Of a stretch of DNA of 64,000 nucleotides, positions 7,652-16,856 are shown piece after piece; position 1 is the first letter of the stretch, and every line of letters begins with the position of its first letter. Location: the NCBI GenBank assembly GCA_963742865.1, contig CAVUNW010000077.1, positions 186,001-250,000 of the forward strand. Reading direction: 5' to 3'. The position numbers and the translations under genes are program-made. Origin of the DNA: Bog-532 sp963742865. Its GTDB lineage: Bacteria; Actinomycetota; Actinomycetes; Streptosporangiales; Streptosporangiaceae. Under the pieces are notes generated by a model, which ran no database searches, was not told the DNA's origin, and saw only the letters and a list, made by a program, of their open reading frames with translations.

Positions 7652-8931
7652 TCAGCCGAAGCACTGGCCCTCCCCGCGGTAGGTCGGTACCGCACGCGCC
7701 GGGGAACCGTCCTCGACCAGGTGGTACTCGGCGAAGCGCTCCGCGAGCTCACCGGCCTTGGCGTGGCGCAGCCAGACGCGATCACCGACGCGCAGGCCGG
7801 CCGCCGCCGCGCCGAGCACCGGGGTCTGGACTTCACCGGCGCCTTCGGTGGCGGACAGCTTGAGCCCGGAGGGCAGGTACGGGGCCGGCAGGCGATCCGG
7901 CCGGCCAGGCCGGAGGCCGCGTAACCGCCGGAGAACAGGGTCGCGACGCGGGCGTGCGGGCCGCCGGGACACCGGACGACCGGCAGCGCGAACAGCAGCG
8001 CCGGATGCGGTGAGAAACGGCGGTAGGCGTCGAACAGGGTCGGCCCCATCAGCCCCGAGCCGGCCGCGACCTCGGTCACCGACGGGTCGGCGGCGGTAGT
8101 CTCCAGGCTGCCGGTGCCCCCGCCGTTGACGAACTCCAGCGGGGTCAGGGCCCGGATCTGGCGGATCGCTTCCCCGCGCCGCTCGCGCAGTTCGGCGGCG
8201 GAGAACCGCTGGATCAGGCGCAGCGCGGCGGCGCGTACCGGCCGGCCGGGCGGGGCGTCGCCGAGCCCGGCGATCTGCGCCTCGTACGCCATGACACCGG
8301 CCAGCCGGAAGCCGGGCCGGGCCAGTACCGTTCGGGCGAACGCGACCGCCTGCTCCGGGGTGTGCAGCGGGGAGCGCCGGGCGCCGATATGCACGGCGGA
8401 CCGGCCCGCGAGCGGCCGCCAGGAGGCGTCCAGCTCCAGGCACAGCCGGATCTCCGGATGCCCGGCCCCGGCGGCCTGGTCGATCAGGTCGAGCTGCTCC
8501 GGCGAGTCCACCATCAGCGTGATACCGCGCCGGGCGGCCGGGTCCGCGGCCAGCGCGCCGATCGCACCGCGGTCGGCGGTCGGGTACCCCACGACCAGGT
8601 CGTCGCTGGTGCCGCGGGCGCAGAGGAACAAGGCCTCCGGCAGCGAGTAGCACAGCACGCCGGCGTAGCCCGGCCGGGCGAGCACCTGGTCCAGCAGGAA
8701 GCGGCAGCGGACCGATTTGCTGGCCACCCGGATCGGCCGGCCGGAGGCCCGGCGAACGAGGTCGGCGGCGTTGTGGTCGAACGCGGCCAGGTCCACGATG
8801 GCCAGCGGCGGGTCGAGGCCGGCGGTGGCCTGATCGTAGACGGCCTGCTGGGACGTGGCTCCGGTAGCAGCGGAGGCGGCCAGGGGCTTGGTGGCCTGGT
8901 CAGATGCGGGCCCCGCCGGATTGCCGGACAT
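7652..8931 (-). pseudogene. PLP-dependent amino acid deaminase/aldolase (D-threonine aldolase type), one-base frame break
   Basis: An alanine-racemase-fold enzyme starting at the ATG at 8931 (GTG at 8949 possible). LAIVDLAAFDHNAADLV opens the barrel and RPIRVASKSVRC carries the pyridoxal-phosphate lysine. The frame runs to about GGYAASG near 7915, after which the correct C-terminus (LPAPYLPSGLKL, EGAGEVQTPVLG, RVWLRHAKAGELAERF, VPTYRGEGQCFG) is in another frame. The interval 7652-8931 is 1280 bp, one base short of whole codons, so one base is missing within about 7897-7920, a dense CCGG run. Restored, it would be about 426 residues. It precedes the MFS gene and may share its promoter. I cannot tell a true mutation from a consensus error. 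Confidence 0.75.
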
Positions 8932-9000
8932 GGTTGAACCGTAGGGCACAACGGCCGCGAGGTGAAGCCCTAAGTTACCGATCAGTTCGGGCGGGCTGGC

Positions 9001-9042
9001 GCTTATCGCACTGCGCTTATCGCACTGCGCTTATCACACTGG
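9001..9042. repeat. Three tandem 14-bp repeats in a divergent promoter region
   Basis: GCTTATCGCACTGC is repeated head to tail at 9001-9014 and 9015-9028, with a slightly changed third copy (GCTTATCACACTGG) at 9029-9042. The array lies between the leftward aldolase gene and the rightward oxidase gene, ending 54 bp before the oxidase start. A multi-copy regulator site or a slipped duplication would both fit. Confidence 0.7.
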
Positions 9043-9096
9043 CGGGCGCCCCGCGCACATGACAGGATCCGTTACTCCGGGCAGGAGGAGGATCAG

Positions 9097-10455
9097 GTGG
9101 CAGTGAGCGGGCGCCAGGCCGGCACCTGGCGCAACTGGGCAGGCAACGTCACCGTCACCCCGGCCCGCTGGTACCGGCCGGACAGCGCGGACGGCATCGC
9201 GGAGGCCATCGCCGGCGCGGAGCGGGATGGGCTGACCGTGCGCGCGGTCGGCAGCGGCCACTCCTTCACCCCGATCGCGGCCGCGCCGGGCGCCGCGCTC
9301 GACCTGTCCGGCTGGACTGGCATCGTGGCGGCCGATACCCGCAGCGGGCTGGTCACGGTGCGGTCCGGCACCCGGCTGCGAGAGCTGAACGAAGACCTGC
9401 ACCGGCTGGGCCTGGCGCTGGCCAACCTGGGTGACATCGATGCGCAGACCGTGGCCGGCGCGCTGTCCACCGGAACGCACGGCACCGGTGCGGCCCTGGG
9501 CGGCCTCGCCACCCAGGTCGAGGCGCTGGAGCTGATCCTGGCGGACGGCACCGTGGTGAGCTGTTCGGCTGAGGAACGGCCTGACCTGTTCGCCGCCGCG
9601 CGGGTGGGGCTGGGCGCGCTCGGGATCCTCACCGAGGTGACGCTGCGCTGCGTCCCGGCGTTCGCGCTGGCCGCCGAGGAGGGGCCGGAGCCGGTCGCCG
9701 ACGTGATCGAACGGTTCGGCGAGCTGGCCGGAGGCCACGACCACTTCGAGTTCTACTGGATCCCGTACGGCCGCAACGCCCTGGTCAAGCGGAACAACCG
9801 GCTGCCCGCGGGGCGGGCGCCGTCGCCGCTGCCACGCGCCCGCCGGTTCTACGAGTACGAGGTCATGGAGAACGCCGGCTTCGGCCTGCTGTGCCGGACC
9901 GGGCGGGCCATGCCCCAGCTCATCCCCCGGCTGAACCGGGTCACGTCGGCGGCGCTGTCCCGCCGGTCGTATTCGGACCGGTCCTACCGGGTCTTCACCA
10001 CGCCGCGGCGGGTCCGGTTCGTCGAATCCGAGTACGCCGTCCCCGTCGCCGAGGCTCCCGCCGTGCTGGCCGAACTGCGCCGCGAGGTGCCCAAGCTGGC
10101 CGACCCGGTGATGTTCCCGGTCGAGGTGCGGGTGGCCGCGGCGGACGACATCTGGCTGTCCACGGCGAACGGCCGGCCATCCGCCTATATCGCGATCCAC
10201 CAGTACGCCGGGCTGCCGTACGAGGCGTATTTCGCGCTGTTCGAGTCGATCGTGGCCGCGGTGGGCGGGCGCCCGCACTGGGGAAAGCTGCACACCCTGG
10301 ACGCGGGCCGGCTGCGCGCGCTGTACCCCCATTTCGGGGACTTCCTGAAGATCCGGGACGAGGCCGATCCGGCGGGCCGGTTCGCCAATCCGTACCTGGA
10401 GCGGGTTCTGGGCCCGGCTCCGGCGGCCGGTTTGCCGACGACGGGGCCCGGGTAG
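9097..10455 (+). CDS. FAD-linked oxidase, L-gulonolactone/D-arabinono-1,4-lactone oxidase family
   Basis: 452 residues from the GTG at 9097, preceded by an AGGAGGAGG ribosome site. The PCMH-type FAD domain fills the N-terminal half: VRAVGSGHSFTPIA (about residues 49-62) has the histidine that in this family can bind FAD covalently, and GALSTGTHGTG (about 120-130) is the pyrophosphate loop. The C-terminal half (FYWIPYGRNALVKRNNR; a late GRPHWGKLHTL) is the ALO domain, where HWGK is diagnostic. Such enzymes oxidise sugar-1,4-lactones or related polyols using oxygen or an acceptor. It is transcribed with the next gene, which begins 42 bp downstream. The exact substrate is not predictable. Confidence 0.88.
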   Translation: MAVSGRQAGTWRNWAGNVTVTPARWYRPDSADGIAEAIAGAERDGLTVRAVGSGHSFTPIAAAPGAALDLSGWTGIVAADTRSGLVTVRSGTRLRELNEDLHRLGLALANLGDIDAQTVAGALSTGTHGTGAALGGLATQVEALELILADGTVVSCSAEERPDLFAAARVGLGALGILTEVTLRCVPAFALAAEEGPEPVADVIERFGELAGGHDHFEFYWIPYGRNALVKRNNRLPAGRAPSPLPRARRFYEYEVMENAGFGLLCRTGRAMPQLIPRLNRVTSAALSRRSYSDRSYRVFTTPRRVRFVESEYAVPVAEAPAVLAELRREVPKLADPVMFPVEVRVAAADDIWLSTANGRPSAYIAIHQYAGLPYEAYFALFESIVAAVGGRPHWGKLHTLDAGRLRALYPHFGDFLKIRDEADPAGRFANPYLERVLGPAPAAGLPTTGPG

Positions 10456-10497
10456 CGCCAGAGGAGTACGGGGCTCCAGAGAAGGAGGCGACCGCAG

Positions 10498-11649
10498 GTG
10501 AAGCTGACGTTCCTTCGCTCGCTGTACGCGAACCCGGCCAGCTTCGCGTCCGTCTACCTGGACACGTCCGGTACGGGCCGCGGGCCGGAGCTGAAGGCGG
10601 TGGAAATCCGCTGGCGGGACCTGCGTGAGGAGCTGGCGCAGTCCGGAGTGGACTCCGGGACCCTGGACGCGCTGGGTGAGGCGCTCACCGGCCCGGGGCT
10701 GACCGCTCCGGGGACCGCGGCGTTCGGGCAGAACGGCACCGTGCCGCTGGTGGTGCGGCTGCCCGCGGCGCCGCTCCGTGAGATGGCCCGGTGGGCCCGG
10801 CTGCCGGACGTGCTGCCGCTGCTCATCCAGTCCCCGCCGCGCCCGCCGCACCTGCTGGTCAGCGCGAGCCGGGCGGGCGGCGAGGTACTCGAGGTCCGCA
10901 CCGCCGAGGACGTGACCCGCGAAAGGGTCCAGGGCACCGGCTGGCCGGTGCACAAGGTGAAGTCGGGCGGCTGGGCGCAGCTGGAGCATCAGCGCTCCGC
11001 CGAGGAAGCCTGGGAGACCAACGCCAAGGAACTCGCCAACGCCGTGGTTTCGCGCCGGGTCGCCGGGGTCCGGGTCGCCGCGGGCGAGGTGCCCGAGGCG
11101 ATCATCGTGGCCGGCGACGTGCGCGCCCGGGCCATGCTGGTCGACAAGCTGCCCGCCAATCTGGCCAGCAAGACCGTCATCGTGGATCGCGAACTGCCGG
11201 TGGACTCACCCGAGCTGACGGCGGCGGCCGAGCAGGTGCTGCACCAGCTCGAGGACGCCGACTGCCGGCGGCGGCTGGAGACGTTCCACAACCAGCTGGG
11301 GACCGGCGACGCGACCGAGGGGCTGGCGGAGACGGTGGCCGCGCTGCGTGACGGGCAGGTCTCCGAGCTGTTCCTCGGCGGCGACTACCTGGCCGACGAC
11401 CCGGACGCGCCCGGGCCGGCCTGGTCCTCCGCGCCCGCCTGGATCGGCCCGGGGCTGGCCGACGTCGGCCTCTCCGAGGAGGAACTGCGCGAACGCGGCC
11501 TGACCGACGTGGCCCGGGACCTGGCCGACGCGGCGATCGTGCGCGCCGCGACCGGGACCGACGCGGAGCTGTTCATGGTCCCGGCCGGGGAGACCCCGCT
11601 GCGAGACGACATCGGCGCGCTGCTCCGCTATCCGGTACCGGGCGCCTGA
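10498..11649 (+). CDS. Rv2629-like bacterial eRF1-family protein (Vms1/baeRF type)
   Basis: 383 residues from the GTG at 10498. The protein follows the layout I remember for mycobacterial Rv2629: an N-terminal FASVYLDTSGTG strand with EIRWRDLREEL, a central GTGWPVHKVKSGGWAQLEHQ block (about residues 137-156) and a C-terminal VAALRDGQVSELFLGGD with DIGALLRYPVP at the very end. The family is related to archaeal/eukaryotic eRF1 and Vms1, and a role on stalled ribosomes or in stress adaptation has been proposed; function here is inference. Likely cotranscribed with the upstream oxidase. A short duplicated GGACAACCCGGC sequence lies just after the stop. Confidence 0.78.
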   Translation: MKLTFLRSLYANPASFASVYLDTSGTGRGPELKAVEIRWRDLREELAQSGVDSGTLDALGEALTGPGLTAPGTAAFGQNGTVPLVVRLPAAPLREMARWARLPDVLPLLIQSPPRPPHLLVSASRAGGEVLEVRTAEDVTRERVQGTGWPVHKVKSGGWAQLEHQRSAEEAWETNAKELANAVVSRRVAGVRVAAGEVPEAIIVAGDVRARAMLVDKLPANLASKTVIVDRELPVDSPELTAAAEQVLHQLEDADCRRRLETFHNQLGTGDATEGLAETVAALRDGQVSELFLGGDYLADDPDAPGPAWSSAPAWIGPGLADVGLSEEELRERGLTDVARDLADAAIVRAATGTDAELFMVPAGETPLRDDIGALLRYPVPGA

Positions 11650-11712
11650 CGGTCTCCTCCCGGACAGGACAACCCGGCGCGGGACAACCCGGCACGGGAA
11701 CCTCCGGCGGCG

Positions 11713-12564
11713 CTACCTCTCCCGGCGCAGGACGATGATCATGCGCCAGGCGTCGGTGTCGGACAGGGATACCCCGTCCGCGAAGTCGCCGTAGCACCCC
11801 ACCACCGTGAAGCCGCCCGCGAGCCGGACGGCCGCGGTGATCTCGGTGCCGGTCCAGAACCGGTTCGGCACCACGTCGGCCAGCGTCCGGGAGCCCGCCG
11901 CGTCGCGCACCGTCACCAGCACGTGCTCCCTGGTCACCTGGGTCACCGGGTCGATCGCGTCGTCGGCGCCGCCCCAGCGCACGTGCACCTGGCGGGCCCC
12001 CAGATCGCTGTCCCACTCCGAACTGGTCCGCGGCACCATCGTCAGGAAGTCGGCCGGGTGCGCGAGCTCCATGATGTACAGCCCCCCGGGCGCGGTGTGC
12101 GCGGCCGCCGCCCGCAGGTGCGCCACCAGGTCATCGAGGTCCATCAGGTGGCACAGGGAGTTCAGCATCGTGATGAGCAGCCCGAACTGGCGGCCCAGGC
12201 CGAAGTCGCGCATGTCGGCCTGCACGACCTCCAGCCCGAGGCCCTCGCGCTGCGCCTTGTCCCGGGCGCGGGCGCACATCGCCGGGCTCAGGTCCAGCGC
12301 GACCACGCTGACGCCGCGCCGGGCCAGCTCGAGAGAATGCTCGGCGGGACCGGCCGCGAGCTCCAGCACCAACCTGGGATCCTGGCCTTCCGCTCCGCCG
12401 CCCGGGTCCTCCGGGTCCCCGGCGGAGAGCGTGGCATGCCGCGCGAACCAGCGTTCCAGGGCGTCCACCTCACCGCGCACGTCGCGGTACGCGCAGGCGA
12501 GCTCGTACATCTCCGGCTCGTCGTAGATTCCGGTCACCCGGTCATTGTGCCGGAAGCCGGCCAC
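11713..12564 (-). CDS. Class I SAM-dependent methyltransferase
   Basis: 283 residues. The Rossmann motifs are clear: VLELAAGPAEHSLELARRG (about residues 66-84) is motif I, VVALDLSPAMCARARDKA motif II with its acidic residue, EVVQADMRDFGL the adenine-binding region and LLITMLNSLCHLM motif IV. The C-terminal half is a barrel-like VTQVTREHVLVTV segment seen in small-molecule methyltransferases. The substrate is unknown. The GTG at 12564 is used; a GTG at 12537 just before TGIYDEPEMYELAC is the alternative and loses nothing conserved. It is divergent from the orphan gene at 12719, with a 17-bp tandem array between them. Confidence 0.85.
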   Translation of the reverse strand: MAGFRHNDRVTGIYDEPEMYELACAYRDVRGEVDALERWFARHATLSAGDPEDPGGGAEGQDPRLVLELAAGPAEHSLELARRGVSVVALDLSPAMCARARDKAQREGLGLEVVQADMRDFGLGRQFGLLITMLNSLCHLMDLDDLVAHLRAAAAHTAPGGLYIMELAHPADFLTMVPRTSSEWDSDLGARQVHVRWGGADDAIDPVTQVTREHVLVTVRDAAGSRTLADVVPNRFWTGTEITAAVRLAGGFTVVGCYGDFADGVSLSDTDAWRMIIVLRRER

Positions 12565-12576
12565 CTGACTGGAATC

Positions 12577-12678
12577 CCCTCTACTGGGATCCGCCTGTCT
12601 ACTGAAACCGCCTGTCTACTGAAACCGTTTGTCTACTGAAACCGTTTGTCTACTGAAACCGTTTGTCTACTGAAACAC
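12577..12678. repeat. Tandem array of about six 17-bp units between divergent genes
   Basis: Unit starts are 12577 (degenerate), 12594, 12611, 12628, 12645 and 12662. The core is TTTGTCTACTGAAACCG: two units begin CCT instead of TTT and the last ends AC instead of CG. The array fills most of the gap between the methyltransferase (leftward) and the orphan gene (rightward) and ends 40 bp before the latter's start. The units are AT-richer than the surroundings. This is either a multi-site regulator array or a replication-slippage product. Confidence 0.85.
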
Positions 12679-12718
12679 TGTCTAGCCGCCCGGGGTGTTC
12701 CTGCGGCAAACTGGCCGC

Positions 12719-14197
12719 ATGATGACCGAGGCCCAGGCCCTCAACGCACTGGCAAGAGAGGACCCGGAGGCGGCGGACGAGGCGAAGGCCGCGCTCAGCT
12801 GGCTGACCAACGGCGCTGGGCTCGAAACGGTTTCCCAGCTGAAGCTGCAGGAGTTCGTCTGGTACGCGCTTCCCGTCAAATGGCCGATGACCACCGGTGA
12901 GCTCATCGCGGTGACCCGTGCCCTCGGCCGGCTTTTCTCCATGCTCGGCATGGAGCGCTACGCCGACGTCTGCATGTCCCCGGAGACCGAGCGGATTCTC
13001 ACCGCCTACGGCGACGGCCACGAGGCGGGCATCGCCGCCTACGCGGAAGCCGTGGAGAACTCGAGCACCGCGCCGGCCGATACCGGCCTGCTGGCCTGGG
13101 GATCGGTGATGGGCCCAGACGAGCGGGCCGCCTACGACGCGTGCGCCGCCGCCATCGAGCTCGCGATCGCCTCCAGCGAGCTGCCGGCCGGGAGCCGGGG
13201 CTGGCGGGCCAAGCGCAACGCGCTCATCGACCGCTGGCTCACGGCGCCTCCTGCGGCCCGGGACGGCCAGACGGGCTGGAACGACCCAACGTGCGGGCAC
13301 CCCGCGGGCAGGCCGCCCGGTGAGGGCCGCAGCCAGCCCGGACGGCACCGGGCGGGCGCCCATCACGCGCCCGGGGTCAGCGGCACCTGGCTGGCCCGGA
13401 TCCATACCGAACGGATGGATGCGTGGGCCAACAGCCGCCCGGGCGAGCGGTCCCGGCTCGCGGCCGCGGTACTGCCCCGGCTGCTGGAGGAAGCGGGCGC
13501 GCCGGACGACGCGCTGCCGACCCTGAGCTGGCTGCTCGGGCACGCGGACGTGGGGCTGCGGCTGACCGCCCGGCATTACATCCCGCCCGCGCTGGTCACC
13601 GAGGCCGTGGACATGTTCGGCTGGCGCGAGCAGCTGGCCGGTGCGCTGAAACAGGAACTCGACGTGTTCCCGCTGCACACCCTGCGCGGGCTGGCCCAGG
13701 GCGAGATGGGCGCGATCCGGCGCACCGGCACCAGCCTGGTGCTGACCCGGACGGGACGGCTGATGACCGAGGACCGGGATACCCGGTGGCGGATCGGCAC
13801 CGCCGCCCTGGTCGGCGCGGACGACGGCACCCGGCCGGACTTCGCGGTGGCGGTCCGCGAGGCCGGGCTGCTCTTCCTGCTCGTCAGCGGGCCAGCGGGT
13901 TACGAGGAGCTGACCCGGCACCTGACCCGGATCCACGCCGAGGAAGGCTGGACCGCCCGCGGCGGCCTCAGCGACGCCGTGCGCCGCGAGATCCACGGGC
14001 TCCGGCACCGGCTGTGGGCCCTGCACCTGCTCTACACCGGGCGCGCCTCGCGCGATCCGCTCACGCTCACCGAGACCGGCGTGCAGGCGGCGCTGTCCGC
14101 GCTGCGGTCCCGGGCCCGCGGGCCCCGGCACCACGTCGGCCTCGGATTACCCGCTCAGGACAGAAGACCGCCGCGCAGCGGCGGGTACCCGCAGTAG
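12719..14197 (+). CDS. Hypothetical protein, two-part helical architecture
   Basis: 492 residues from the ATG at 12719 (a second ATG follows at once). The N-terminal part (residues 1-170) is helical and acidic, with LQEFVWYALPVKWPMTTGEL and RYADVCMSPETERILTAYGDG. Then comes a low-complexity Gly/Pro/His linker (about 195-225). The C-terminal part has LLEEAGAPDDALPTLSWLLG, GALKQELDVFPLHTLRGLAQ and IRRTGTSLVLTRTGRLM, the last resembling a winged-helix-like segment I recall from actinobacterial pRiA4b ORF-3/SEC-C-type proteins; that resemblance is from memory and weak. No catalytic motif is visible. The last 43 bp overlap the 3' end of pobA on the other strand, which is unusual and may mean the true end is earlier. 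Confidence 0.6.
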   Translation: MMTEAQALNALAREDPEAADEAKAALSWLTNGAGLETVSQLKLQEFVWYALPVKWPMTTGELIAVTRALGRLFSMLGMERYADVCMSPETERILTAYGDGHEAGIAAYAEAVENSSTAPADTGLLAWGSVMGPDERAAYDACAAAIELAIASSELPAGSRGWRAKRNALIDRWLTAPPAARDGQTGWNDPTCGHPAGRPPGEGRSQPGRHRAGAHHAPGVSGTWLARIHTERMDAWANSRPGERSRLAAAVLPRLLEEAGAPDDALPTLSWLLGHADVGLRLTARHYIPPALVTEAVDMFGWREQLAGALKQELDVFPLHTLRGLAQGEMGAIRRTGTSLVLTRTGRLMTEDRDTRWRIGTAALVGADDGTRPDFAVAVREAGLLFLLVSGPAGYEELTRHLTRIHAEEGWTARGGLSDAVRREIHGLRHRLWALHLLYTGRASRDPLTLTETGVQAALSALRSRARGPRHHVGLGLPAQDRRPPRSGGYPQ

Positions 14198-15354
14198 TTC
14201 TCGGCCAGCGTCGTGGCCGCGGCCCGCGACGTGGTGACGTAGCGCAGCTGGGAGAGCTGGAGCTGCGCTTCCATTTCGTCCCCGCCGGGCGTCACGTGCA
14301 GCATCGAGGTCATCCACCAGGAGAAGTGCGTGGCCCGCCACACCCGCTGCTGGCTGGTCGCGGAGTAGGCGTCCGCGAGCTCGCCGCGGCCGTCCCGGAC
14401 CAGCGCGATCAGCGCGTCGGCCAGCACGGTCACATCGGCCAGGGCCAGGTTGAGGCCCTTGGCCCCGGTAGGCGGCACGATGTGCGCCGCGTCGCCGGCC
14501 AGGAACAGCCGCCCGGAGCGCATCGGCGCCGCGACGAAGCTGCGCATCGGCGTGACCGACTTCTCCAGGATCGGGCCCTCCTTGAGCTCCCACCCTGGCA
14601 CCTCGAACCGGTGCCGCAGCTCGGCCCAGATCCGCTCGTCGGGCCAGCCCTCGATGTCCTCATCCGGAGGCACCTGCAGGTACAGCCGGCTGACCTCGGA
14701 GCTCCGCATCGAATGCAGCGCGAAGCCGCGGGCGTGCCGGCAGTAGATCAGCTCATCGGTCGAGGGCGGCACGTCGGCGAGGATGCCGAGCCAGGCGTAC
14801 GGATACGCCCGTTCGGCCACGGTGAGCAGGCCGTCCGGCATCGTGGGCCGGGAGGTGCCGTGGAAGCCGTCGCAGCCGGCGATCACGTCGCAGACGACCT
14901 GGTGCCGCTGCCCGTTGGCGTCGGTGTAGCGGAGCACCGGCCGCTCGGTGTCCAGGCCCGTGACTTCGGTGCCGGACACGTCAAAGTGCAGGGCGGCTCC
15001 TGCCGACGTCCGTTCAGAAATCAGATCTTTAACGATCTCGGTCTGGGCGTAGATGGTCACGGTCCGGCCGGCCAGGTCACGGAAGTCCAGGTGGTGGCGT
15101 TCCCCGGCGAACTGGAGGTAGATGCCGCCGTGCTCGAGGCCCTCGCGGTCCAGACGGCTGGCCAGCCCGGCGGCGCGCAGCAGCCGGACGGTGCCGTCCT
15201 CGAGCAGCCCGGCGCGCTGGCGGGCCTCGCAGTAGGCGCGGCTGCGCGACTCCACCAGCACCGAATCGACGCCGGCCAGCGTGAGCAGGTGGGACAGCAG
15301 CAGCCCGGCCGGCCCGGCGCCGACGATGCCGACCTGAGTCCGTTCACTGCTCAT
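14155..15354 (-). CDS. pobA: 4-hydroxybenzoate 3-monooxygenase
   Basis: 399 residues from the ATG at 15354, the usual length for PobA (about 390-395). The FAD-binding GxGxxG is VGIVGAGPAGLLLSHLL near the N-terminus. CDVIAGCDGFHGTSRP is the DG motif shared by FAD and NADPH binding, and RLFLAGDAAHIVPPTGAKG (about residues 277-295) is the GD motif. The enzyme converts 4-hydroxybenzoate to protocatechuate with NADPH and oxygen in the cytoplasm. It begins 11 bp after the aldehyde dehydrogenase gene, forming a two-gene unit that would turn an aromatic aldehyde into protocatechuate, divergent from an IclR regulator that probably controls it. The protocatechuate ring-cleavage genes are not in the window. 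Confidence 0.93.
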   Translation of the reverse strand: MSSERTQVGIVGAGPAGLLLSHLLTLAGVDSVLVESRSRAYCEARQRAGLLEDGTVRLLRAAGLASRLDREGLEHGGIYLQFAGERHHLDFRDLAGRTVTIYAQTEIVKDLISERTSAGAALHFDVSGTEVTGLDTERPVLRYTDANGQRHQVVCDVIAGCDGFHGTSRPTMPDGLLTVAERAYPYAWLGILADVPPSTDELIYCRHARGFALHSMRSSEVSRLYLQVPPDEDIEGWPDERIWAELRHRFEVPGWELKEGPILEKSVTPMRSFVAAPMRSGRLFLAGDAAHIVPPTGAKGLNLALADVTVLADALIALVRDGRGELADAYSATSQQRVWRATHFSWWMTSMLHVTPGGDEMEAQLQLSQLRYVTTSRAAATTLAENYCGYPPLRGGLLS

Positions 15355-15365
15355 CGGCGGCCTCC

Positions 15366-16824
15366 CTAGAACGGGTACGGGGTGATGTCGCCGCGGACCG
15401 TCACCCACCGGGTCTCGGTGAAGGCATCGATGTTCGCGGTACCGCCGAAGCGGGCCCCGGTGCCCGAAGCCAGCAGGCCGCCGAAGGGGATGTTGGGCTC
15501 GTCGTCGACGGTCTGGTCGTTGATGTGCACGATCCCGGTGGGAATGCGGCGGGCCAGGTCCAGGCCGCGCATCACGTCGCTGGTGAGGATGCCGAGCGAG
15601 AGGCCGTACTCGCTGTCGGCGGCGAGCTTGGCCGCCTCGTCCGGCGTGGCGAACGGCACGACCGGCGCGACCGGGCCGAACACCTCGCTGGCGTAGGCCG
15701 GCATCTGCGGCGCGACGTCGGCCAGCACGGTCGGCCGGTAGAACAGCCCCTCGAAGGTGCCGCCGGCGGCCAGCGTGGCGCCCGCTTTGACGCTGGCGGT
15801 AACGAGGTCGTGCACCTTGTCGCGCTGGCGCTCGTCGATGATGGGCCCGAGCGCGACCTGCTCGGTGGCGGGGTTGCCGACGGGGAGATGGCGGGCCTTG
15901 CCGGCCAGCCGGCTGACGTAGTCTTCGTAGACGTCCTGCTGCACCAGGTGCCGCCCGGTGGTCATGCAGATCTGTCCCTGGTGCAGGAACGAGCCCCAGG
16001 CCCCCGCCGAGGCCGCCCGGTCCAGGTCCGCGTCGGCCAGCACCACGAGCGCGGAGTTGCCGCCCAGTTCCAGGTGGACGCGCTTGAGGTGCCGGGCCGC
16101 CAGTTCGCCGACCCGCCGTCCCGCGGCCGTGGATCCGGTGAAGGAGATGATCCTGATCAGCGGTTCGGTGACGATCGCCTCGCCGACGTCGGCGCCGCCG
16201 GGCAGCACGTGCAGCAGCCCGTCCGGCAGGCCGGCGTCGGCGAAGACGCGGGCCAGCACGACCCCGCCGGACACGGCGGTCCGCGGGTCCGGCTTGAGGA
16301 TGACCGCGTTGCCCAGCGCCAGCGCGGGCGCCACCGAGCGGATGGACAGGATCTGCGGGAAGTTGAACGGCGCGATCACGCCGACCACTCCGGCCGGGAC
16401 GCGTTCGGCGAAGCTGAGCCGCGGCTGCTCGCTGGGCAGCAGCTCACCGTACGGGCGTGAGGGCAGGGTGGCCGCCTCGTAGATCTCCTGGGTGGCCACG
16501 TGCGTCTCGAACTGCATGGCGGGCGGGATCTTGCCGTTCTCCCGGATCCCCCACGGCTCGATCTCGGCCGCGCTGGCCAGCCACAGGTCGGCGGCCTTGC
16601 GGAGGATGGCGGAGCGCTCGGTGTGCGGCCGCGCGGCCCACCCGGCCTGGGCGGCCGCGGCGACCTGCGCCGCCCGGGCGACGTCGGCCGGGGACGCCAT
16701 GCCGATCCGGCCGATCTCCTGGCCGGTGGCGGGCTCGATGACCGGCGCCTCACCGCCCGTCGCCGGCGGTCCAGCCGCCCAGGAAGATCTTGCCCTGCCA
16801 CGCTGACTCGTCCATGAGTGCCAT
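15366..16824 (-). pseudogene. Aromatic aldehyde dehydrogenase (benzaldehyde/vanillin type), one-base frame break near N-terminus
   Basis: The start is the ATG at 16824: MALMDESAWQGKIFLGGWTA is the typical opening of benzaldehyde dehydrogenases but runs into a stop at 16750. Dropping one G from the GGG at 16756-16758 restores GGWTAGDGGEAPVIEPATG, which joins the long frame to 15366. The interval is 1459 bp, one base more than whole codons; restored length is 485 residues. FTGSTAAGRRVGE (NAD site), LELGGNSALVV (catalytic Glu) and LHQGQICMTT (catalytic Cys) are intact. If translated only from MASPADVARAA at 16700 it would lack about 40 residues. Paired with pobA, the likely substrate is 4-hydroxybenzaldehyde or a relative. 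Confidence 0.8.
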
Positions 16825-16856
16825 GACTGCTCCGTAAGCTGACGGCCGGGTGCTCC

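Noticed and set aside
6316..8949. Single 877-residue racemase-MFS fusion protein
   Set aside because: The junction region is non-conserved; the true aldolase C-terminus is in another frame and the MFS gene has its own ATG at 7638.
12577..12678. CRISPR array
   Set aside because: Units of 17 bp follow each other directly without spacers, and no cas genes are nearby.
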